Shown here in pieces: positions 5,315-10,421 of a DNA stretch of 10,421 nt. The notes under the pieces are model-generated. The model had not been told where the DNA came from and searched no databases. It saw nothing but the letters and a program-made list of their open reading frames with translations. The translations under genes and the position numbers were made by a program. The first letter of the stretch is position 1. Each line of letters begins with the position of its first letter. The stretch is from the NCBI GenBank assembly GCA_003232715.1, contig QIJG01000190.1, positions 1 through 10,421 on the forward strand. The letters are read 5' to 3'. The stretch comes from Nitrospirota bacterium. GTDB lineage: Bacteria > Nitrospirota > Thermodesulfovibrionia > Thermodesulfovibrionales > JdFR-85.

Positions 5315-7123
5315 CATCCGCTCTTTCACTCTTTTTATCCTGTCTCTGAGAATGGCTGCCTTTTCGAAATCAAGCCTTCGCGCAGCCTCTTTCATCTCTT
5401 CCTCAAGTCTTCTGATGGTTTTCTCATCAGAGACATACTCCTCTATCGGTTCCTCCACTGAGGGCACTGCCCGGTAATCCGCCTCATATATGGAACTCAG
5501 GACATCCTTTATATTACTCTTTACAGTCTCAGGGGTTATGCCCATCTGCCTGTTATACTCCAGCTGTATCTTCCTTCTCCGCTCTGTCTCATCAAGGGCC
5601 TTTTTCATGGAATTGGTAATCCTGTCGGCATAGAGAATGACCTCACCATTGACATTCCTCGCAGCCCGCCCTGCTATCTGTATGAGAGACCGCTCGGAGC
5701 GAAGGAATCCCTCCTTGTCTGCATCAAAGACTGCCACGAGGGAAACCTCCGGAAGGTCGAGACCCTCCCTTAACAGATTAACCCCTATGAGAACATCAAA
5801 TTTTCCAATCCTCAAATCCCTTAAAATCCTTACCCTCTCAAGGGTATCTATGTCAGAGTGGAGATATCTTGCCCTTACCCAAAGTTCCGTATAATAATCG
5901 GTAAGGTCCTCTGCCATCTTCTTTGTAAGGGTTGTGATAAGGACCCTCTCACCTTTTTCCACCCTCTTTTTGATCTCACCCAAAAGGTCTTCAACCTGTC
6001 CTGTAACAGGCCTGACAGTCATCCATGGGTCTACGAGACCGGTTGGCCTTATAATCTGCTCCACCACCCTTCCCCCTGGTTTTTCAAGTTCATACGGCCC
6101 CGGAGTGGCGGATACATAGATGGCCTGACTGACCCTCTGCTCAAACTCCCCGAATGTAAACGGACGGTTGTCAAGGGCGGAGGGCAACCGGAACCCGTGC
6201 TCTATGAGTGTCTGCTTTCTTGAACGATCACCCGCATACATCCCTCCAACCTGGGGGATGGTGACATGGGATTCATCTACTATAAGGAGATAATCCTCAG
6301 GGAAATAATCTATCAGGGTATATGGCGGCTCTCCGGGGGCACGACCGCTGAGGTGGCGGGAATAATTCTCAATACCATGACAATAGCCGAACTCCCTCAG
6401 CAGCTCGAGGTCAAACCGGGTACGCTGCTCAATCCTCTGGGCCTCGATGCTCTTTCCATGTTTCAGAAAGTATTCGATCCTCTCCTCCAGCTCCTCTTCT
6501 ATTGATTTAAGGGCAGGTTCAAGCCTTTCTCCCGGTGTTATCCAGTGGCTGTTGGGATAGAGAGTCACTTTTGCTAATCTCTTTATCCTCTCACCTGTAA
6601 GGGTATCAAATTCATAAATGGCATCTATCTCATCCCCGAAAAACTCGATCCTTATTCCCCTGTACTGCGAAAAAGAGGGATATACCTCCACTATGTCCCC
6701 CCTTACCCTGATGTTTCCCCTTCTGAACTCCGCCTCGGACCTCTCGTACAGCATATCCACGAGTCTTCTGATTACGGCATCCCTTTCCGTCCTCATCCCC
6801 TCCTCAACTATCAGGTGCATGGCCATATAATCCTCCGGTGACCCGATACCATAAATGCAGGATACAGAGGCAACGACTATCGTATCCCTCCTCTCAATTA
6901 CAGCCCTTGTTGCAGAGTGGCGCATCCTGTCGATGTCGTCATTTATCATGGAGTCCTTCTCTATGTATGTATCTGTCTGGGGGATATATGCCTCAGGCTG
7001 GTAATAGTCATAAAAACTGACAAAGAACTCAACTGCATTTTCCGGGAAGAGCTCCCTGAACTCACCATAGAGCTGTGCAGTAAGTGTCTTGTTATGCCAG
7101 TGTGGGTCTGTTAAGGTTTGCAA
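5300..7123 (-). CDS. uvrB: UvrB excinuclease subunit B, main fragment lacking its N-terminus because of a frame break
   Basis: UvrB works with UvrA and UvrC in nucleotide excision repair: it verifies the lesion with its beta-hairpin and an ATP-driven helicase-like core. The open frame begins at a TTG (7123), but family-matching sequence starts only at the His of HNKTL (7096); the first nine residues are out-of-frame noise. Seen in order: the hairpin region FYDYYQPEAYIPQTDTYIEK (residues 37-56), the Walker B-like DESH (283-286), SAT (338-340), YLHSDIDTLER (420-430), the helicase motif V/VI region GVNLLREGLDLPEV and QIAGRAARN (482-490), and the C-terminal UVR helical motif (about 570-605) that contacts UvrC. 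Walker A is on the separate upstream fragment (7092-7277). Apart from the break, length and motifs are normal. The 3' end overlaps arsR by 15 bp, convergently. Confidence 0.93.
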   Translation of the reverse strand: MQTLTDPHWHNKTLTAQLYGEFRELFPENAVEFFVSFYDYYQPEAYIPQTDTYIEKDSMINDDIDRMRHSATRAVIERRDTIVVASVSCIYGIGSPEDYMAMHLIVEEGMRTERDAVIRRLVDMLYERSEAEFRRGNIRVRGDIVEVYPSFSQYRGIRIEFFGDEIDAIYEFDTLTGERIKRLAKVTLYPNSHWITPGERLEPALKSIEEELEERIEYFLKHGKSIEAQRIEQRTRFDLELLREFGYCHGIENYSRHLSGRAPGEPPYTLIDYFPEDYLLIVDESHVTIPQVGGMYAGDRSRKQTLIEHGFRLPSALDNRPFTFGEFEQRVSQAIYVSATPGPYELEKPGGRVVEQIIRPTGLVDPWMTVRPVTGQVEDLLGEIKKRVEKGERVLITTLTKKMAEDLTDYYTELWVRARYLHSDIDTLERVRILRDLRIGKFDVLIGVNLLREGLDLPEVSLVAVFDADKEGFLRSERSLIQIAGRAARNVNGEVILYADRITNSMKKALDETERRRKIQLEYNRQMGITPETVKSNIKDVLSSIYEADYRAVPSVEEPIEEYVSDEKTIRRLEEEMKEAARRLDFEKAAILRDRIKRVKERMLELC

Positions 7124-7277
7124 CTACATTTGCTATCGTGAATGTCTTTCCGGAACCTGTGACGCCAAGGAGAACCTGGTGGTCAAAACCATTTAAAGTC
7201 CCCTCTGCAAGTTCTTCTATCGCCTTTGGCTGGTCACCTTTTGGGGTGAATTCTGTGCTAAGTAAAAACTTATCCAT
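7092..7277 (-). CDS. uvrB: UvrB N-terminal fragment with Walker A, cut off by a frame break
   Basis: This 61-residue frame is the normal UvrB N-terminus: FTPKGDQPKAIEELAEG (10-26) then the Walker A motif GVTGSGKT (38-45), which binds ATP, and FTIANVVANLNRPTL (46-60). UvrB proteins normally continue RPTL-(V/I)-(L/I)-A-HNKTL. Here RPTL is followed by Ala and a stop (TAA, 7092-7094), while HNKTL lies in another frame starting at 7096. Three codons (VLA) are missing but one G is left over, so there is a net 8-nt deletion at about 7096-7098. The ATG at 7277 is the expected family start; only a weak purine run precedes it. With the fragment at 5300-7123 this makes one interrupted gene. Confidence 0.9.
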   Translation of the reverse strand: MDKFLLSTEFTPKGDQPKAIEELAEGTLNGFDHQVLLGVTGSGKTFTIANVVANLNRPTLA

Positions 7278-7283
7278 CTTTTT

Positions 7284-7289
7284 AGTATA
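7284..7289 (-). promoter_or_regulatory. Possible -10 box of uvrB
   Basis: On the minus strand this reads TATACT, seven bases before the uvrB ATG at 7277. It lies within the AT-rich stretch 7281-7298, which also holds TATAAT on the plus strand (7286-7291). No good -35 is seen at 16-18 bp, and no LexA-type operator (CTGT-N8-ACAG) was found nearby. If used, the transcript would be nearly leaderless. Confidence 0.25.
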
Positions 7290-7336
7290 ATATAAATCAG
7301 GATGAAGCCGTTAAAAGTCTGAAAGTACCGTTTTTA

Positions 7337-7417
7337 GTCATTGCGAGCGGAGCGAAGCAATCTATAACCGTCTGATTTAAAAATAGATTGCTCCGTAGTT
7401 TTGCTCCTTGCAATGAC
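7337..7417. repeat. Dispersed-type palindromic repeat (GTCATTGCGAG...CTTGCAATGAC)
   Basis: The left arm (7337-7365) starts GTCATTGCGAGCGGAGCG and ends AGCAATCTAT; the right arm (7383-7417) starts ATAGATTGCT and ends GCAATGAC. The outer 8 bp (7337-7344 with 7410-7417) and inner 10 bp (7356-7365 with 7383-7392) pair perfectly, with an imperfect middle and a 17-nt loop. GTCATTGCGAG...GCAATCT repeats are a well-known intergenic style in many bacteria and resemble non-autonomous mobile elements. It sits between the divergent uvrB and selB genes and ends 22 bp before the selB ATG, so it may supply or disturb the selB promoter. Confidence 0.8.
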
Positions 7418-7439
7418 AGTTATAGGTTTTTATTGAATA

Positions 7440-9332
7440 ATGAAAATAATGCGACATATAATCCTCGGGACTGCCGGACATATAGACCACGGCAAGAGCG
7501 CCCTTGTGAAGGCCCTTACAGGTACTGACCCTGACCGCCTGAAAGAGGAGAAGGAGCGTGGTATAACCATTGACCTTGGGTTTGCCTACATACATTATCC
7601 CGACGGCCTGACCGTGGGTATAGTGGATGTGCCGGGACATGAGCGGCTTGTCAGGAATATGCTTGCCGGTGCAGGCGGTATTGATATTGTGGTTTTAGTG
7701 ATCGCTGCCGATGAGGGTGTGATGCCCCAGAGCAGGGAACATCTTGCGATATGCAACCTCCTCAACATAAAATCAGGAATTATTGTAATAACCAAGACCG
7801 ACCTTACAGAGGATGACTGGCTTGAGCTTGTCAAAGAGGAGGTAAGGGACTTTGTTAAGGGTACCTTTCTTGAGAGGGCTGAGATAATCGGAGTATCATC
7901 AAAGACCGGCGAAAACATAGATATCCTCAAAGAAAAGATACACCGGATCGCCCTTCAGGTCAGCCCCAAATCAACCGGCGGCCTGTTCCGGCTCCCTATA
8001 GACAGGATCTTCAGCATCAAGGGGTTTGGGACTGTGGTTACAGGAACCGCACTCTCGGGGTCGTTCTCATCAGATGCTCAGGTGGAGATAGTGCCGGTCG
8101 GTGTAAAGAGCAAGGTCAGGGGACTCCAGAGTCACGGTGAGTCAATTGAAAAGGCATATGCAGGTCAGAGGGTTGCCATCAATCTGCAAGGGGTTCAGAA
8201 GGAAGAACTGAAGAGGGGGGCTGTGGTTGTGGAACCGGACAGGTTCAACCCCACCCATGCAATAGATGCAGAACTGATCCTCCTTAAAGACGCCCCTGTT
8301 CTGAAGAATAAATCGAGGGTGCATTTTCATCTCTCTACCTCAGAGGCCATTGGCAGGGTTATACTCTATGACTGCAATGAACTGAAGCCCGGTGAGACTT
8401 CCTTCTGCCAGATAAGGCTGGAAGAACCGGTGGTTGCGGTCTCCGGAGACAGGTTCATAATCAGGCGCTTCTCACCTGTTGTTACAATAGGCGGGGGGGG
8501 CATCCTTGATTCACAGGCAAGAAAAAGAAGGAAGAAAGAGGGCCTTGATGACCTGAAGGTTTACAGGGAGGGCAATCCCGGTGAGAAGATAGCTACAAAG
8601 GTGAGAAGATCAGGTGTCAGGGGTATGACCCCTCATCTACTGCAGGGATGGATAAATGCCGACACAGCAGATATCGATAGCATGATAGAGAGACTGAAGG
8701 AAGAGGGGGTACTCGTCCGGTTTGAAGACAGATTGATCCACAGGGATATTTTCCAGGGTCTCAGGGAGAGGATTACAGATACGCTAAGCAAGTTCCATAA
8801 AAACAATCCCCTGAAGCCGGGGATGTCAAAGGAAGTCCTCAGGTCCCTCTTCGGGCTTGAACAAAGGACTTTCCAGGGGATACTTTCCATAATAAAGGAG
8901 ATAGTTGTTGAGAAAGACACGGTGAGACTTGCGGACTTCACAGTGGCGGTTACCGACCGGTTTATGGAGATAAAAAAGGACGTCCTCGAACTCCTGAGAC
9001 GGGACGGCTTTCAGCCCCTCACCAAAGAGGAACTGTCAAAATATTTTGAACTCAAGGGTAAGGAGATGGAGGATATACTGAAACTTATGGTACAGGAAGG
9101 CTCCGTCGCAAGGATAACCGATTCGATATATCTCCTGAGGGAAAACTATGACAGGATGCTCAATCTCTTAAAAAAACATTACTCCGGGAAGGAGACGATG
9201 AGTGTCGGAGAGTTTCGCGACCTCCTTGGCACTACAAGAAAGTATGCCCTTCCATTTCTGGAATATCTGGATTCAAACAAGATTACACTGAGGGTTGGGG
9301 ATGTGAGGAAACTCCATCCTGCCTTTAAATAA
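7440..9332 (+). CDS. selB: SelB, selenocysteine-specific translation elongation factor
   Basis: SelB is a GTPase that brings Sec-tRNA(Sec) to the ribosome at UGA codons followed by a SECIS hairpin. The 630-residue length is normal. The EF-Tu-like G domain (about 4-172) has G1 GTAGHIDHGKS (10-20), G2 GITID (41-45), G3 DVPGH (63-67), G4 TKTD (118-121) and G5 SSK (153-155). Beta-barrel domains II and III follow (about 180-350; FSIKGFGTVVTGT at 191-203), then four winged-helix domains (about 370-630) that bind the SECIS; the last contains LLGTTRKYALPFLEYLD (595-611), a SelB hallmark. All GTPase motifs are intact. ATG 7440 and in-frame ATG 7449 are both possible starts; neither has a Shine-Dalgarno. 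selA, selD and the tRNA(Sec) gene are not in the window, although selA is a frequent neighbour. The gene implies that the genome encodes selenoproteins. Confidence 0.95.
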   Translation: MKIMRHIILGTAGHIDHGKSALVKALTGTDPDRLKEEKERGITIDLGFAYIHYPDGLTVGIVDVPGHERLVRNMLAGAGGIDIVVLVIAADEGVMPQSREHLAICNLLNIKSGIIVITKTDLTEDDWLELVKEEVRDFVKGTFLERAEIIGVSSKTGENIDILKEKIHRIALQVSPKSTGGLFRLPIDRIFSIKGFGTVVTGTALSGSFSSDAQVEIVPVGVKSKVRGLQSHGESIEKAYAGQRVAINLQGVQKEELKRGAVVVEPDRFNPTHAIDAELILLKDAPVLKNKSRVHFHLSTSEAIGRVILYDCNELKPGETSFCQIRLEEPVVAVSGDRFIIRRFSPVVTIGGGGILDSQARKRRKKEGLDDLKVYREGNPGEKIATKVRRSGVRGMTPHLLQGWINADTADIDSMIERLKEEGVLVRFEDRLIHRDIFQGLRERITDTLSKFHKNNPLKPGMSKEVLRSLFGLEQRTFQGILSIIKEIVVEKDTVRLADFTVAVTDRFMEIKKDVLELLRRDGFQPLTKEELSKYFELKGKEMEDILKLMVQEGSVARITDSIYLLRENYDRMLNLLKKHYSGKETMSVGEFRDLLGTTRKYALPFLEYLDSNKITLRVGDVRKLHPAFK

Positions 9333-9350
9333 AAACAGGATTTTGCAATA

Positions 9351-9388
9351 ATCGGTCAGATCAGTCAGATCGGTCGGATCAGACCGAT
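9351..9388. repeat. Four-unit 9-bp tandem repeat that also forms a hairpin
   Basis: Four degenerate 9-bp units run in a row: ATCGGTCAG (9351), ATCAGTCAG (9360), ATCGGTCGG (9369) and ATCAGACCG (9378). Their ends also pair: ATCGGTCAGATC (9351-9362) with GATCAGACCGAT (9377-9388), one mismatch, 14-nt loop. It begins 18 bp after the selB stop. There is no T run, so it is not a classic terminator, though a hairpin here could end or protect the selB mRNA. Confidence 0.7.
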
Positions 9389-9396
9389 AGCTCTGC

Positions 9397-9426
9397 TTGT
9401 CCGCGGTGCCCGGCTGTCCTTATACT
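9397..9426 (+). promoter_or_regulatory. Putative promoter of the gene at 9505
   Basis: TTGTCC (9397-9402), an 18-bp spacer and TATACT (9421-9426) match the sigma-70 boxes at 4/6 and 5/6 positions. The expected start near 9433 would give a leader of about 70 nt with small hairpins. Sequence match only. Confidence 0.35.
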
Positions 9427-9472
9427 ATTGTGCCTATCCAGGCAGGTTTCATAGAGACGGGACTGATAAGCT

Positions 9473-9487
9473 GAGGCTCAAAGCCTC
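9473..9487 (+). other. Hairpin in the 5' leader of the gene at 9505
   Basis: GAGGCT (9473-9478) and AGCCTC (9482-9487) form a perfect 6-bp stem with a 3-nt loop. A second small stem, GCCT/AGGC, lies at 9432-9435 and 9440-9443. They sit just ahead of an ATG that has no Shine-Dalgarno, so RNA structure could affect translation. No known riboswitch class fits over its full length. Confidence 0.4.
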
Positions 9488-9504
9488 CGGCATTCAACGT
9501 AGCG

Positions 9505-9972
9505 ATGAACAGAAAAACTGCAATTATATTATTATTGCTACTCTCCATTCCACTTGCCATATATCTCCTGATGCCTTCTGATGCAAAGAGGATCAGGAAG
9601 CTTGTTGGGGAGGGCAGGGAGGCAGCAATACAAAAGGACCTCTCAGGGGTGATGAGCCTGGTTTCTTATAATTACAGAGACAGGTATGGCTTTTCGTACC
9701 TCTATCTTAAAGAAACCCTGAAACGGATATTTAAAGATTATGATTCCATTGAGATCGATTTGAAGCGGTTGCGCGTTGATGTTGATTCTAAAGACGGAAA
9801 GGCCAGGGCAAAGTTCCTGCTTAAGGCTGTTGGAATAAAAAACGGCAACAGGGAATACATACTTGGCTCAGAGGAGGTCTATGAGTCGGTTTTTCTTACA
9901 CTTAAAAAAGAGCGCATGAAATGGAGAGTGGTAGAGACCTACCTGCCTACCAGAGAAGGATTAATCTTTTAA
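9505..9972 (+). CDS. Small membrane-anchored or secreted protein, probably NTF2-like fold
   Basis: I do not recognise a named family with certainty. The 155-residue protein starts with a short basic stretch (MNRK) and a hydrophobic helix (about 5-22), a signal anchor or signal peptide; no lipobox cysteine is present. The rest (about 26-155) alternates helix (KRIRKLVGEGREAAIQKDL, GFSYLYLKETLKRIF) with strands (SIEIDLKRLRVDV, KARAKFLLKAVGI, WRVVETYLP). That helix-helix-strand order, with an early D-x-x-x-V-MSLVS segment, is typical of NTF2-like domains. It is probably extracytoplasmic; the ligand is unknown. The ATG at 9505 is the only reasonable start because an in-frame TGA lies at 9472-9474. 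It has no Shine-Dalgarno. Its 3' end overlaps comEC convergently by 26 bp. Confidence 0.75.
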   Translation: MNRKTAIILLLLLSIPLAIYLLMPSDAKRIRKLVGEGREAAIQKDLSGVMSLVSYNYRDRYGFSYLYLKETLKRIFKDYDSIEIDLKRLRVDVDSKDGKARAKFLLKAVGIKNGNREYILGSEEVYESVFLTLKKERMKWRVVETYLPTREGLIF

Positions 9973-10421
9973 GGTTAGCTATCTCCTCCGGAGCACCCAA
10001 TCCTGCTACCATCTTCAGCCTGTAATCCCTGAACTGCTTTACCACAAGCCCCCTTAAGGGGTCTGCCTCCACCCCGATTGCACCGCCAAGGTCTGTTCTG
10101 AAAACATTAATTCCCGAGAGCCTCTGCAGGGTGGCCCTGTGGGGATGGCCGTAGGGATTTCCTGCCCCCACACTTATGACCGCTGCCCCGGGATTGACTG
10201 AAACAAGGAAGGCCCTGGTGGTTGATGTCTTGCTGCCGTGGTGTGCAACCTTCAGCACATCACTTTTAAGATATCTTTTAAGTTCAACTATGGACTCTTC
10301 TGCATCTGCCTCGATATCTCCGGTAAACATGACCTTGAGGTCTCTGTCCTGAAACCTCAACACCAGCGAGTAATTATTATCTTCAGCCTCGGAAATGCTG
10401 TAATAACCCCTCCGGGGATGA
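9947..10421 (-). CDS. comEC: ComEC/Rec2 competence protein, C-terminal metallo-beta-lactamase part (5' end outside window)
   Basis: ComEC is the inner-membrane channel for single-stranded DNA in natural transformation; its C-terminal metallo-beta-lactamase-like domain is thought to help process DNA. The visible 157 residues start inside that domain. Typical ComEC motifs are NNYSLVLRF (15-23), MFTGDIE (31-37, with the metal-binding Asp35), DVLKVAHHGSKTS (54-66, His60/His61), AVISVGAGNPYGHPH (80-94) and NVFRTDLGGAI. The frame is open through the window edge; the GTG at 10361-10363 is the valine of SLVLRF, not a start. After the domain there is a tail of about 35 residues ending in LKRLILLW that matches no motif I know. 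Which metal ligands function cannot be judged from this part alone. Confidence 0.88.
   Translation of the reverse strand, partial: HPRRGYYSISEAEDNNYSLVLRFQDRDLKVMFTGDIEADAEESIVELKRYLKSDVLKVAHHGSKTSTTRAFLVSVNPGAAVISVGAGNPYGHPHRATLQRLSGINVFRTDLGGAIGVEADPLRGLVVKQFRDYRLKMVAGLGAPEEIANLKRLILLW

Noticed and set aside
7278..7440. LexA (SOS) operator upstream of uvrB
   Set aside because: No CTGT-N8-ACAG or related inverted motif was found between the uvrB and selB start codons.
9333..9504. tRNA(Sec) or another RNA gene near selB
   Set aside because: No acceptor-stem pairing, anticodon arm or CCA end with tRNA(Sec) character could be found; only short hairpins are present.

Overview
The window looks like part of the chromosome of an anaerobic or microaerophilic bacterium. 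A complete selB implies selenocysteine use, and the ArsR, UvrB and SelB sequences have the style of Nitrospirota or related deep-branching, delta-proteobacteria-like lineages. That placement is an impression from the proteins, not a demonstrated assignment. No phage, plasmid, IS transposase, CRISPR, tRNA or rRNA signal was found.

Layout: (a) 1-1357, + strand, is the 3' part of a large UPF0182/COG1615 membrane protein gene, broken into two reading frames near 707-749. (b) 1358-1618 is a gene-free stretch with a perfect 12-bp inverted repeat, a promoter-like sequence with no known gene behind it, and a possible 25-codon ORF. (c) 1619-4705, - strand, is a copper module: a YHS-HMA-HMA Cu(+)-type P1B ATPase (copA) followed 27 bp later by a membrane-anchored cupredoxin. 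copA has a strong Shine-Dalgarno, a perfect -10 and a short palindrome near its predicted transcription start. (d) 4961-5314, + strand, is an ArsR-family regulator with a near-consensus promoter whose predicted start point falls almost on the ATG, so the mRNA may be leaderless. (e) 5300-7277, - strand, is uvrB, split by a net 8-nt deletion about 50 nt (16 codons) after the Walker A motif. (f) 7337-7417 is a dispersed-type palindromic repeat between uvrB and selB. (g) 7440-9332, + strand, is an intact selB. (h) 9351-9388 is a short 9-bp tandem repeat, then a putative promoter and structured leader, then a small membrane-anchored, probably NTF2-like protein (9505-9972). (i) 9947-10421, - strand, is the C-terminal metallo-beta-lactamase part of ComEC/Rec2, running off the window.

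How the parts work together: the ATPase and cupredoxin form a copper export/handling operon. The ArsR gene is divergent from it and could control it or itself, but no shared operator is visible. uvrB (nucleotide excision repair), selB (selenocysteine insertion) and comEC (DNA uptake) are housekeeping genes with no obvious functional link. Two genes carry out-of-frame small deletions where the family is otherwise well conserved, so either the assembly has local collapse errors or these genes are truly decaying. Nothing here is clearly a new system. The most checkable oddities are the two frame breaks, the orphan promoter at 1484-1511, the possible leaderless arsR mRNA and the structured leader before 9505.
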